The notes: generated by a model from the letters alone, not told the origin. Counted from the stretch's first letter, positions 40,510 to 48,818 are shown. The stretch: DNA of 64,000 bases from an uncultured Collinsella sp. (GCA_958435945.1 CAUBIC010000001.1:62001-126000); one strand, 5' to 3'. Numbers and translations are program-made.

Positions 40510-41595
40510 ATGGGTCTGATTCAAAAGAAGGACGAGAAGGACGAGATCGACGGCATCCAGATCATCGAGCGCGGCGAAGGCCCCGACGGTGACGAGGACG
40601 AGAAGATCGACCTGGTCGCCGGCACGTCTGCCGAGCATATTGCCGCCGGCACGACCGCCGAGGAGGAGGACGCTCGCCTGGAGGCAAAGATCGCCGCGGA
40701 CGCCGCTGACGAGAATCTGATGCCCGAGGAGCAGGATGAGGACAACGACTCCGACTTGGACGACCACGCTTGCAAGCACAAGAAGACGATGATTGCCGCC
40801 TTTGTGGTCGCCGTCGTGATCGCTGCCGTGGTCGGCTTCTTTATCGGCAATGGCGGTTTTGGCGGCAAGGGCGTCGGCTCGGCGACCCTGACCGAGGACC
40901 AGCTCGATTCGACCGTGGCAAGCTATAGCTACAACGGCAAGAAGAGCGACATCACCGCGCGCGAGGCCATTGAGAGCCAGTACAGCCTCGACACCGTCAA
41001 GGATGGCGATGGCAACTACACCGCTCCCTCTGCCGACGTCATCCTGTCCTACGTGCGCAACAAGATCCTGCTCGACGCTGCCGAGGACGAGGGCATCACC
41101 GTCTCATCTAAGGAGATGAAGCAGTACGCCGAGGATTCCATCGGCACTTCGGACTACAAGACCATGGCCACGCAGTATGGCGTGTCCAAGGACCAGGCCA
41201 AGCAGATCGTCCGTCAGTCCGCGACGCTGCAGAAGCTCTACAAGAAGAAGGTGGGCGATAGCTCCGCAAGCATGCCGACCGCCCCGACCGAGCCTGCTGA
41301 CGGCAACGAGGAGACCGCGAGCAAGGACTACGCCGATTACATCATCAAACTTGCCGGCGACGAGTGGGATAGCGAAAAGGGCACCTGGAAGGACGCCGAT
41401 AGCACCTACGCTAAGGCCTTCGCTGACGATGCCTTTACGGCTGATAGCGCTACCTACAAGCAGGCCATGACCGCCTATTACACCGCCTACCAGCAGTACT
41501 CTTCGCAGGCTTCGAGCGCCAGCTCCAAGTGGACCGAGTATGCTAACGGCCTGTATGCCAAGGCCAACATCAGCATCTATGGTCTGTTTGCATAA
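40510..41595 (+). CDS. Membrane-anchored SurA-N-like protein
   Basis: 361-residue protein with a cytoplasmic acidic N-terminus (about 1-90, many Asp and Glu), one membrane helix (about 93-115) and an extracellular helical part. The latter resembles the N-terminal chaperone domain of SurA/PrsA proteins (ILLDAAEDEGITVSSKEMKQYAEDSIG). No parvulin isomerase domain follows, so it would act as a holdase or surface-binding protein at most. An AAGGAG site precedes the ATG. Monocistronic, with its own terminator. Confidence 0.78.
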   Translation: MGLIQKKDEKDEIDGIQIIERGEGPDGDEDEKIDLVAGTSAEHIAAGTTAEEEDARLEAKIAADAADENLMPEEQDEDNDSDLDDHACKHKKTMIAAFVVAVVIAAVVGFFIGNGGFGGKGVGSATLTEDQLDSTVASYSYNGKKSDITAREAIESQYSLDTVKDGDGNYTAPSADVILSYVRNKILLDAAEDEGITVSSKEMKQYAEDSIGTSDYKTMATQYGVSKDQAKQIVRQSATLQKLYKKKVGDSSASMPTAPTEPADGNEETASKDYADYIIKLAGDEWDSEKGTWKDADSTYAKAFADDAFTADSATYKQAMTAYYTAYQQYSSQASSASSKWTEYANGLYAKANISIYGLFA

Positions 41596-41639
41596 AGATC
41601 TGTCTGAGCCGCCGAGCGCGTAACCGAAATATCTGAATA

Positions 41640-41676
41640 AGCCCGCTAGAACGGATGTTGTTCTAGCGGGCTATTT
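41640..41676 (+). terminator. Terminator between converging genes
   Basis: Perfect 13-bp stem AGCCCGCTAGAAC / GTTCTAGCGGGCT with a 7-nt loop, then ATTTGCG. Confidence 0.8.
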
Positions 41677-41708
41677 GCGTTTAGGCGCTGGTGGCTAAAT
41701 TATGCCTA

Positions 41709-41945
41709 TCAATCTTTAAGTCCAAAAAGGTTATCGGCTTCATCGTCAGGCATATATTCCAGTACATCGCCCGGTTGGCAGTCGAGTGCCCGGCATATCG
41801 CGTCAAGAGTTGAAAAACGTATGGCAGAAACCTTGCCCGTCTTAATGCGTGACATATTGACCTGGGAGATGCCCACGCGTCCCGCAAGCTCTTTGGATGA
41901 GATCTTGCGTTCGGCGAGCATGCGGTCAAGCCGCAGAATAATCAT
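41709..41945 (-). CDS. XRE-family helix-turn-helix regulator (YozG-like)
   Basis: 78-residue single-domain DNA-binding protein: LDRMLAERKISSKELAGRVGISQVNMSRIKTGKV is a typical XRE helix-turn-helix and CRALDCQPGDVLEY a family ending. It starts 9 bp after the stop of the membrane protein gene, on the same strand. Small YozG-like regulators are often paired with DUF2975-type membrane proteins, which matches this arrangement. Confidence 0.9.
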   Translation of the reverse strand: MIILRLDRMLAERKISSKELAGRVGISQVNMSRIKTGKVSAIRFSTLDAICRALDCQPGDVLEYMPDDEADNLFGLKD

Positions 41946-41954
41946 GGATTCCCC

Positions 41955-42593
41955 CTAGAGCAACTCGTCATCTTGTTTTTGCAGGATATACCCGTAGCGG
42001 AAGATGCTGGCAATCAGGCAAATAATCAGGCCCGCAAAGAGCATGGAGGGCTCGAATAACTGGCCGGCGAACGCATCCGTAAAGCTGCCGCCAAATCCTG
42101 AGAGTATCATTCCCGTGATTACGGCACCAAGAAGCCTCACGGCAACGCCGCCGATAAGGAATAAATGTCCTACTCGACGAAGTGTCTGGTTACATTCAAG
42201 GTCAAAGGGCCTGCCTTCCTTTTCAATGTTTAAGAAAAGCCTGCGCACGCTTAGCGCGATGGTAAGCGCGAGGCATGTCATCAAGAGGCTCCCTATGGCA
42301 GTGTGACCATCGTGTGCGACGAGCATAAGTGGGGTCTGCGCATCGGTACCGACGATAGCCAGGCACGGCCCTTCGCCGCCTTGAAGTTCTACGGATTGGA
42401 GACACGACCCTTGGGAGAGGCTAGGCAATACGAGTAGAAGGTCAATCGCAATGACTGCGAGAAGTCCCAGAGCGAGCGCCACGGTGGTGCAGATTGTGGC
42501 CCATTTGCAGATGCGAGTGAGCTTCCTCAGATCGGCTATTGCCTGTTCACGGTCGATGGCTTCATTCGATTTGGATACGTTCCAGCGGATCAT
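41955..42593 (-). CDS. Four-helix membrane protein (DUF2975-like)
   Basis: 212 residues with about four membrane helices (near 37-58, 105-125, 147-168 and 182-203). The segment RRLFLNIEKEGRPFDLECNQTLRRVG between helices is the typical cytoplasmic loop of DUF2975-type proteins. The ATG at 42593 is preceded by GGAGGAGCT. It forms a two-gene operon with the downstream XRE regulator. Function unknown, possibly a membrane sensor that binds the regulator. Confidence 0.8.
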   Translation of the reverse strand: MIRWNVSKSNEAIDREQAIADLRKLTRICKWATICTTVALALGLLAVIAIDLLLVLPSLSQGSCLQSVELQGGEGPCLAIVGTDAQTPLMLVAHDGHTAIGSLLMTCLALTIALSVRRLFLNIEKEGRPFDLECNQTLRRVGHLFLIGGVAVRLLGAVITGMILSGFGGSFTDAFAGQLFEPSMLFAGLIICLIASIFRYGYILQKQDDELL

Positions 42594-42706
42594 AGCTCCT
42601 CCAACCAATGTCTTGGATGATACTTGTATCTTATATCATATTTAATGATAAACGATAAACAATTACAGATTAGAGTAAGTAATGTATGTGAGACGAATAG
42701 CGAGAG

Positions 42707-42871
42707 CTATGGCTCATTTTGGGTGTCGGAGTTTGGCGCGCGGGGGATGAGGACAAATGTCAAAACTTCCCTTGATCGCGCAAGCACTCCATTGTGTTTC
42801 CCTAATTCATCTGGGAAAACGACTGCAAACGATTGCAAGTAACCGGTGAACGGTCGAAAACTACCGTTCAC
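42707..42871 (-). CDS. Possible 54-codon small reading frame or gene remnant
   Basis: On the minus strand a GTG at 42871 opens a 54-residue frame (starts VNGSFRPFTGYLQSF, ends SDTQNEP, stop at 42707). The composition is protein-like, but there is no clear ribosome-binding site and the region overlaps the palindrome and cre-like site described nearby. It may be a decayed gene end or a repeated non-coding block. Confidence 0.2.
   Translation of the reverse strand: MNGSFRPFTGYLQSFAVVFPDELGKHNGVLARSREVLTFVLIPRAPNSDTQNEP
42824..42837. promoter_or_regulatory. cre-like / LacI-type operator
   Basis: TGCAAACGATTGCA fits the CcpA/LacI-family consensus TGNAARCGNWNNCA at every position. It lies 460 bp before the mannose-family PTS operon, in the shared region with the divergent membrane-protein/XRE operon. 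Confidence 0.45.
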
Positions 42872-42873
42872 CG
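42844..42873. promoter_or_regulatory. Inverted pair of CGGTGAACGGT motifs
   Basis: CGGTGAACGGT (42844-42854) and its exact reverse complement (42863-42873) are separated by 8 bp. A third copy, CGGTAAACGGT, is at 43062-43072. The same motif is seen at 58775 and 58851 before another PTS gene. No T-tract follows, so this is more likely an operator than a terminator. Confidence 0.5.
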
Positions 42874-42884
42874 ATAATCTCAAA

Positions 42885-43179
42885 ACTGGTTCTAACTGGT
42901 ATTAAGTCAAAAAGACCAATTCACATATCTTCACAATGACCTGCAATTTTTCTACACGCTATTTTTAGCCGCCCTGCGTTGTTTAGACACAGGAAAAGGT
43001 CCGATCTTTTGCCAAAACATTTCAAAACGGTTTCAAAACCGCAGGTAGAAGTGCTAACGACCGGTAAACGGTCGATTTATCACCGTGAGCGGTGCAAAAA
43101 CGTTTTACCGTATGAATCAACGAAAGCGACCTCTTCTGGGGTGATATAGTGACAACAACACGTCACGTGGTTACTACCA
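42885..43179 (+). promoter_or_regulatory. PTS operon control region with TGGT/ACCA sites
   Basis: Within this otherwise gene-free stretch lie a direct repeat ACTGGT-TCTA-ACTGGT (42885-42900), CGGTAAACGGT (43062-43072), a possible -10 TATAGT (43145-43150) and the palindrome TGGTTACTACCA (43168-43179). The last matches the TGGT-N4-ACCA form of DasR/NagR-type GntR operators and recurs exactly at 47461-47472 before the AgaS-like gene. The local GntR protein at 46689 is the obvious candidate binder. Confidence 0.55.
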
Positions 43180-43296
43180 GTTTAGAAACCACTGGTCTTC
43201 AAAGTACGCTTTCTAAGAAGCTTTAAGGGCGAGCGCCCGCTGGCTTCCGAAAATCATCGGACTCAGATCGTACACACCTTCGGAAGGGAAATTTGA

Positions 43297-43740
43297 ATGG
43301 TTGGCTTTATTCTTACCGGTCATGGACAGTTCGCACCCGGCCTTGCAAGCGCTATCGCTATGGTTGCCGGCGACCAGCCTGCTTTTACCGTCGTTCCTTT
43401 TGAGGGCGACCAGGCCGCATCCTACGGTGAGGATCTCCGCGCCGCCATTACCGCCATGCGCGAGGAGTGCGATGGCGTGCTCGTCTTTACCGACCTGCTC
43501 GGTGGTACCCCGTTCAACCAGTCGATGATGATTGCCCAGGATGTCGACAACGTCGAGGTTCTGACTGGCACCAACCTTCCCATGGTTATTGAGCTTCTGT
43601 TCCTCCGCGGTAACGCCACGCTCGCCGAGCTTGGCGAGCAGGCCGTGACCGTTGGCCAGACGGGCATCACCGCCCAGACGGTCGCGTCCGTTGCCGGCTC
43701 CGAGGAAGAGGATATCTTCGGCGACGAGGACGGCATCTAA
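43297..43740 (+). CDS. PTS IIA component, mannose/sorbose family
   Basis: 147-residue phosphocarrier. The phosphorylated histidine is H9 in LTGHGQFA, and TDLLGGTPFN is the second family motif. It accepts phosphate from HPr and passes it to the IIB protein at 44058. It opens the five-gene operon IIA-yajC-IIB-IIC-IID, and its TAA overlaps the yajC ATG by one base. The AgaF-like order and the neighbouring AgaS and NagA genes suggest an amino sugar substrate. Confidence 0.94.
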   Translation: MVGFILTGHGQFAPGLASAIAMVAGDQPAFTVVPFEGDQAASYGEDLRAAITAMREECDGVLVFTDLLGGTPFNQSMMIAQDVDNVEVLTGTNLPMVIELLFLRGNATLAELGEQAVTVGQTGITAQTVASVAGSEEEDIFGDEDGI

Positions 43741-44021
43741 TGGCCGATTTCGGAGCCAACGTCCTGAGCTCCTCGGTCGCCCTTTTAGGCCTGCTTGTCA
43801 TCATGGGCTTGATTTACACCATCTGGTCGCAAATCAACATGAAGAAGAAGCAGAAGTACTTCAAGGAGCTGCACACCGAGCTCAAGCCGGGTCAGGAGGT
43901 TCTTTTCGCCGGCGGTATCTACGGAACCGTCAAAGGCATCGAAGGCGAGAAGGTCCAGATCAAAGTCCGATCCGGAGCCGTCGTAGATGTTTCGCGTTAC
44001 GCGATTCAGGAGATCAAGTAA
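43740..44021 (+). CDS. yajC: YajC-family protein inside the PTS operon
   Basis: 93-residue membrane protein with one N-terminal helix (about 10-30) and a small cytoplasmic beta domain (LKPGQEVLFAGGIYGTVKGIEGEKVQIKV) typical of YajC. YajC normally accompanies SecDF and assists protein translocation. A YajC homologue inside a mannose-family PTS operon is known from streptococcal hyaluronate/chondroitin disaccharide loci, so this may be a PTS-associated subtype. Coupled to the IIA gene by a TAATG overlap. Confidence 0.9.
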   Translation: MADFGANVLSSSVALLGLLVIMGLIYTIWSQINMKKKQKYFKELHTELKPGQEVLFAGGIYGTVKGIEGEKVQIKVRSGAVVDVSRYAIQEIK

Positions 44022-44057
44022 CTGTCGTCAGCAAATATCGAAAGGAAGCTGATCAAC

Positions 44058-44540
44058 ATGGCAGAACCCAACATTCTTCTTACCCGCATCGATAACCGAC
44101 TGGTTCATGGTCAGGTTGCCACCCAGTGGAACTCCACTCTGGGCTCCAACCTCATCCTCGTCGCCAACGACGACGTGGCGTCCAACACCATGCGCCAGAA
44201 CCTCATGAAGATGGCCGCTCCCGCCGGCGTCGCTACGCGTTTCTTCTCCCTGCAGAAGACCATCGACGTCATTGGCAAGGCGAGCCCGCGCCAGAAGATC
44301 TTCATCGTGGCCGAAACACCGGAAGACGTGCTTACGCTCGTCAAGGGCGGTGTGCCTATAAAGAAGGTAAACATCGGCAACATGCACATGTCGGAAGGAA
44401 AGCGCCAAGTCGCCACCTCCGTCGCAGTTAACGACGAGGATGTCGCTGCGTTTAAAGAGCTGCAGGAATTGGGGGTGGAGTTGGAGATCAGGCGCGTTCC
44501 GAGCACGCCTGTTGAGGACACGAGCAAGCTCTTCTCGTAA
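44058..44540 (+). CDS. PTS IIB component, mannose/sorbose family
   Basis: 160-residue phosphocarrier. The active histidine is H17 in RIDNRLVHGQVATQW; the sequence FFSLQKTIDVI and the KGGVPIKKVNIGNMH segment complete the family pattern. It takes phosphate from IIA H9 and gives it to the sugar entering through IIC/IID. An AAAGGAAGC site precedes the ATG. A paralogue of the same length, with tyrosine at position 17, is encoded at 53794. Confidence 0.94.
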   Translation: MAEPNILLTRIDNRLVHGQVATQWNSTLGSNLILVANDDVASNTMRQNLMKMAAPAGVATRFFSLQKTIDVIGKASPRQKIFIVAETPEDVLTLVKGGVPIKKVNIGNMHMSEGKRQVATSVAVNDEDVAAFKELQELGVELEIRRVPSTPVEDTSKLFS

Positions 44541-44630
44541 TCCTCGTGATCCACGTTGTCAGGAGTGAAACCCTGACGTTCTGTACGTGATATCCAAAGT
44601 GCGTACATACATTTTGAAAGGAGGAGCAAG

Positions 44631-45431
44631 ATGGAATACTCGATCATCCAGATCGCTCTGGTCTTCGTCGTCACGTTCATCGCGGCAATCGACCAGTTTG
44701 ACTTCCTCGAGTCTCTCTATCAGCCCATCGTCACCGGCGCCGTCATCGGTCTTATCCTTGGCGACCTCAACACCGGTCTTCTCGTGGGTGGTACCTATCA
44801 GCTCATGACGATCGGCAACATGCCGATCGGAGGCGCTCAGCCGCCTAACGCCGTCATCGGCGGCATCATGGCAGCCATTCTCGCTATCGCCACGGGCCTC
44901 GAGCCCAACGCGGCAGTCGGCCTCGCCATTCCGTTCGCTCTGCTTGGCCAGCTTGGCGTTACCCTGGTCTTCACGCTTATGTCCCCGCTTATGTCCACGG
45001 CCGATAACATGGCTCACAACGCGGACACCAAGGGCATCGAGCGCCTGAACTACTTCGCCATGGCTCTGCTCGGCCTGATCTTCGCTGTCGTCGTCACCCT
45101 GTTCTTCATCGCTGGCGCTACCATCGGTCAGACCATCGCTTCTGCCATCCCGACTTGGCTGCAGACCGGTCTGTCCGCTGCAGGCGGCATGATGCGCTTC
45201 GTCGGCTTCGCCGTCCTGCTCAAGGTTATGATGAACCGCGATATGTGGGGCTTCTTCCTCATGGGCTTTGGCCTCGCGCTCATCACCGTTGCCAACGATT
45301 CGCTGGCAACCCCTGCTCTGCTCATCCTCGCTCTCATCGGCTTCGGCATCGCTTTCTGGGACTTCCAGCAGCAGACCGAGCTGAAGGGTGCAGCTGTTTC
45401 TGACGGAGGTGACTTCGAAGATGGCATCTAA
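44631..45431 (+). CDS. PTS IIC component, mannose/sorbose family
   Basis: 266-residue membrane subunit with about seven helices. The N-terminal FVVTFIAAIDQFDFLESLYQPIVTG and the loop GNMPIGGAQPPNAVIGG are hallmarks of the ManY/AgaW/SorA family; the latter contributes to the sugar site. It works with IID, whose start overlaps its end by 11 bp. An AAAGGAGGAGCAAG ribosome-binding site precedes the ATG. Confidence 0.94.
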   Translation: MEYSIIQIALVFVVTFIAAIDQFDFLESLYQPIVTGAVIGLILGDLNTGLLVGGTYQLMTIGNMPIGGAQPPNAVIGGIMAAILAIATGLEPNAAVGLAIPFALLGQLGVTLVFTLMSPLMSTADNMAHNADTKGIERLNYFAMALLGLIFAVVVTLFFIAGATIGQTIASAIPTWLQTGLSAAGGMMRFVGFAVLLKVMMNRDMWGFFLMGFGLALITVANDSLATPALLILALIGFGIAFWDFQQQTELKGAAVSDGGDFEDGI

Positions 45432-46503
45432 TGAGTATGTGATCCCGGAGCACTACGAGGATCTCACTCCTGCTCCGCAGCTCGACCAGAAGACCCTCAA
45501 CAAGATGGCTTGGCGCTCCTGCTTCCTGCAGGCATCGTTCAACTACGAGCGCATGCAGGCCGCTGGCTGGCTTTACTCCATCATCCCCGGTCTGGAGAAG
45601 ATCCACACCAACAAGAACGACCTCGCGGCTTCCATGAGCCACAACCTGGAGTTCTTCAACACCCACCCGTTCCTCGTCACCTTTGTTATGGGCATCGTGC
45701 TTTCGCTCGAGCAGAACAAGGTTGACATCCCCACGATCCGCGCCGTCCGCGTCGCCGCAATGGGCCCGCTCGGTGGTATCGGTGACGCCCTGTTCTGGCT
45801 GACGCTCGTGCCTATCACGGCCGGCATCACCTCCAACATGGCCATCAACGGCAACGCCGCTGCACCGATCATCTTCCTGGTGATCTTCAACGTCGTCCAG
45901 TTCGCTCTGCGCTTCTGGCTCATGAACTGGTCCTACAAGCTTGGCACCAGCGCTATTGACGCTCTGACCGCCAACATGCAGGCCTTCACGCGTGCCGCTT
46001 CCATCATGGGCGTCTTCGTCGTCGGTTGCCTGGTCGTCACCATGGGTGGCACCCAGATCAACCTCCAGATCCCCAACGGCACCACCCGTGGTCTCTCCGC
46101 TACTACCGTGATCGTCTCCGAGAAGGAGGCCGAGAACTTCACCGGTATGGAGGGCATCGATACCGAGACCGCTGAGGCCGGTACCATCGCCATGACCGAT
46201 AAGGACGGCAACGCCCTTACCGCTTCCGATGCCGACGGCAACGCTGTCGAGTGCGGCGTCACCGATCTGGGCAACGGCATGGAGTCCGTTACCTACGGCA
46301 CCGTCACCGAGGATCCGGTCAACTTCTCTGTTGCCGACACCCTCAACACCATCGTCCCCAAGCTCGTCCCGCTTATGCTTACGCTGCTGCTTTACTACAT
46401 GTTTGCTAAGCACAGCTGGACCCCGACCAAGGGCATTCTCCTGCTCTTCGTCCTTGGCATCCTGGGCGCTGGCCCGCTTGGTCTCTGGCCGAGCATCTGG
46501 TAA
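45421..46503 (+). CDS. PTS IID component, mannose/sorbose family
   Basis: 360-residue partner of IIC. The family N-terminus LNKMAWRSCFLQASFNYERMQAAGW and the motif MGPLGGIGDALFW are present; the C-terminus has two helices and ends in LGLWPSIW. It is longer than the usual 270-305 because of an 80-residue polar insert (about 230-310, rich in Thr, Glu, Asp, Gly) between membrane segments, probably exposed outside. The ATG at 45421 lies inside the IIC gene. A terminator follows the operon. Confidence 0.92.
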   Translation: MASNEYVIPEHYEDLTPAPQLDQKTLNKMAWRSCFLQASFNYERMQAAGWLYSIIPGLEKIHTNKNDLAASMSHNLEFFNTHPFLVTFVMGIVLSLEQNKVDIPTIRAVRVAAMGPLGGIGDALFWLTLVPITAGITSNMAINGNAAAPIIFLVIFNVVQFALRFWLMNWSYKLGTSAIDALTANMQAFTRAASIMGVFVVGCLVVTMGGTQINLQIPNGTTRGLSATTVIVSEKEAENFTGMEGIDTETAEAGTIAMTDKDGNALTASDADGNAVECGVTDLGNGMESVTYGTVTEDPVNFSVADTLNTIVPKLVPLMLTLLLYYMFAKHSWTPTKGILLLFVLGILGAGPLGLWPSIW

Positions 46504-46569
46504 GGCTCTAGCTTGAGGGGTGTGTCCCTACGCGGCTCACACCCCGACCCCTTAAGCCATGTGTATGTT

Positions 46570-46607
46570 AAAAGCCGCGTGCTCGAAAGAGCGCGCGGCT
46601 TTTGTTT
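46570..46607 (+). terminator. Terminator of the mannose-family PTS operon
   Basis: AAAGCCGCG..GCTC / GAGC..CGCGGCTTT stem with GAAA loop, then TGTTTTCTT. Confidence 0.85.
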
Positions 46608-46688
46608 TCTTGATGAGTCGGGTGTTGCAGACAGATAATTCTTAACACCCTAGGTAGTTAGGCGAATTCGAGCAAAAGGGAGGATAGG

Positions 46689-47420
46689 ATGGCGATCGGA
46701 GCGCGTAAGCAGCCGCTGTACGATCAGCTGGTCGATATTCTGACCGAAAAGATTGACCATGAATATCGCGCCGGTGACATGATTCCTTCCGAGCGCGAAC
46801 TTTCGGAACGCTATGGTCTCTCGCGCACTACGGTACGCCTGGCTCTGCAGGAACTGGAGCGTTTAGGACTGGTGGTTCGGCAGCACGGTCGCGGTACCTT
46901 TGTGACCGACCGTTCGGCAAAAGCAACCAATCTTATGCAGTCCTACAGCTTTACCGAGCAGATGCGCGCGATGGGTCGAGAACCCGAGACCACGATTCTC
47001 GAGTTTTGCGAGATGGAGGCCGATAAGAATCTGGCCGAGCATATGGGATTGCGCATCGGTGATCGCATTTTTAAGCTCAAGCGCCTTCGTTCTGCCGACA
47101 ACATGCCCATGATGGTCGAACGCAGCTATCTACCGGTTCGTCAATTTCTGTCCCTAAAGCGACCGCTGCTGGAGCGTAAGCCGCTTTACGATGTGATTGA
47201 GCAGGACTTTCAGCAAAAGATTCGCGTGGCCGAAGAGGAGTTCTATGCGAGCATAGCCCGTCCCACCGATGCCCACCTTTTGGGAATTGTCGAGGGCTCG
47301 CCTGTGCTCGATTTGGTCAGGACTACGTATAACGAGTCAAACGAGGTAGTGGAGTACACACTCTCGGTTGCTCGTGCCGATCAGTTTAAATACAAGGTTT
47401 ACCACCAGCGCAGCAACTAG
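46689..47420 (+). CDS. GntR-family (HutC/UTRA) regulator, NagR/DasR-like
   Basis: 243-residue regulator. The winged helix (about 8-75; SRTTVRLALQELERLGLV) and the UTRA ligand-binding domain (about 95-240; ERSYLPVRQF..LLERKPLYDVI) match the NagR/DasR subgroup that senses amino-sugar phosphates. It lies between the PTS operon and the AgaS-like gene, and TGGTTACTACCA operators of the right type precede both. It probably represses them until an amino-sugar 6-phosphate accumulates. The ATG follows AAAAGGGAGG. Confidence 0.92.
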   Translation: MAIGARKQPLYDQLVDILTEKIDHEYRAGDMIPSERELSERYGLSRTTVRLALQELERLGLVVRQHGRGTFVTDRSAKATNLMQSYSFTEQMRAMGREPETTILEFCEMEADKNLAEHMGLRIGDRIFKLKRLRSADNMPMMVERSYLPVRQFLSLKRPLLERKPLYDVIEQDFQQKIRVAEEEFYASIARPTDAHLLGIVEGSPVLDLVRTTYNESNEVVEYTLSVARADQFKYKVYHQRSN

Positions 47421-47459
47421 TGCTCGCATCGTTTCCATATGGTGATTCTTTGCATTTAA

Positions 47460-47495
47460 CTGGTTACTACCAGATAACCAACCGAAGTGTATAAT
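47460..47495 (+). promoter_or_regulatory. GntR-type operator and promoter of the AgaS-like gene
   Basis: CTGGTTACTACCAG (47460-47473) is a perfect palindrome of the TGGT-N4-ACCA type and repeats the 12-bp site at 43168-43179. TATAAT follows at 47490-47495. The operator therefore covers the -35 region of this likely promoter. Confidence 0.7.
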
Positions 47496-47534
47496 TGCAC
47501 GTCAGAGGATTACTTCTAGAGAGAGGTATTAAAA

Positions 47535-48701
47535 ATGTTCGAGAAGAGTGTCGAGGAGCTCACCGAGCTCGGCGCCCAGATCACCACGGCCGAGATTGCT
47601 CAGCAGCCCGAGCTTTGGCGCGATACGCTCAACATCTATCGCGAGAACAAGGAGGCCATCGAGGCCTTCCTGGCCGAGGCTCGCGCTATGGGCGAGGGTC
47701 GTCTGTCCGTTGTCTTCACCGGTGCCGGTACGTCCGACTACGTTGGCGATACCTGCGCCCCGTACCTGCGTCACGCTGGCAACACTGATCTCTACGACTT
47801 TAAGCCCATCGCCACGACCGACATCGTGAGCGCCCCGCGCGACTTCCTGCGCGCCGAGGATCCCACGCTCGTGGTTTCCTTTGCCCGCTCTGGCAACAGC
47901 CCCGAGAGCCTTGCCGCCGTTGCCGTTGCCAAGGAGCTCGTCCACAACGTCAAGTTCCTCAACATCACCTGCGCTCCCGAGGGCAAGCTCGCCGTCGAGT
48001 CTGCCGATGATCCCAATGCGCTGACGCTGCTCATCCCGCGCGCCAACGACAAGGGCTTCGCCATGACCGGTTCCTACACCTGCATGACCCTGCTCTCCAC
48101 CCTTATTTTCGACACTGCCTCTGACGAGCAGAAGGCCGAGTGGGTCGAGACGATTGCCAAGATGGGCGAGGAGGTCATCTCCCGTGAGCCTGAGATCGCC
48201 GATTACCTGGCTGGCGACTTCAACCGCGTGACCTACTTGGGTTCTGGCTCCTTTGGTGGCCTTGCCCAGGAGAGCCAGCTCAAGATTCTCGAGCTCGCTC
48301 ACGGTCTGGTCGCTACTTCCTACGACACCTCCATGGGCTATCGTCACGGACCTAAGTCCTTCGTCGACGATAAGACGCTCGTCTTCGTGTTCGTCAATAA
48401 CGACGCGTACACCCGTCAGTACGACATCGACATCCTCAACGAGATCGGTGGCGACGAGATCGCTCAGCACACCATCGCCGTTCAGCAGGAAGGTGCCACC
48501 GTCTATGAGGGTGAGTCCTTCACCTTTAAGGGCTACGAGGCACTTCCCGAGGGCTACCTTGCTCTGCCGTTCGTGATGTTTGCCCAGGCTATCAGCCTGC
48601 TCAACTCCGTGCGCGTGGGCAACACGCCCGATACGCCGAGCCCCACCGGCACGGTCAACCGCGTGGTTAAGGGCGTGACGATTCACCCCTTCACCGCTTA
48701 A
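47535..48701 (+). CDS. agaS: SIS-domain sugar-phosphate deaminase/isomerase (AgaS-like)
   Basis: 388-residue protein with two SIS domains. The first contains VFTGAGTSDYVGD and SFARSGNSPES, which bind the sugar phosphate; the second has YLGSGSFGGLAQES and GYRHGPKSFVDD. These match AgaS, which converts galactosamine 6-phosphate to tagatose 6-phosphate and ammonia. Related enzymes act on glucosamine 6-phosphate, so the substrate is inferred from the nearby LacC-like kinase. An AGAGAGG site precedes the ATG. It has its own promoter/operator and terminator. Confidence 0.88.
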   Translation: MFEKSVEELTELGAQITTAEIAQQPELWRDTLNIYRENKEAIEAFLAEARAMGEGRLSVVFTGAGTSDYVGDTCAPYLRHAGNTDLYDFKPIATTDIVSAPRDFLRAEDPTLVVSFARSGNSPESLAAVAVAKELVHNVKFLNITCAPEGKLAVESADDPNALTLLIPRANDKGFAMTGSYTCMTLLSTLIFDTASDEQKAEWVETIAKMGEEVISREPEIADYLAGDFNRVTYLGSGSFGGLAQESQLKILELAHGLVATSYDTSMGYRHGPKSFVDDKTLVFVFVNNDAYTRQYDIDILNEIGGDEIAQHTIAVQQEGATVYEGESFTFKGYEALPEGYLALPFVMFAQAISLLNSVRVGNTPDTPSPTGTVNRVVKGVTIHPFTA

Positions 48702-48719
48702 TCGCGTCCCCCTGTAAGG

Positions 48720-48757
48720 GCGCCCGTCCGCTCATAACGGCGGGCGGGCGCTTTTTG
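48720..48757 (+). terminator. Terminator after the AgaS-like gene
   Basis: GCGCCCGTCCG pairs with CGGGCGGGCGC (one G-T pair), followed by TTTTTGTTTT. Confidence 0.85.
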
Positions 48758-48818
48758 TTTTACGTGAGCTGGGTATAAGCATCACTACAGTCAACTGCTT
48801 TAGAAGCAAGGAGTGCAT

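Noticed and set aside
42844..42873. Terminator for the divergent operon
   Set aside because: No T-tract on either strand, and the motif recurs in a second control region.
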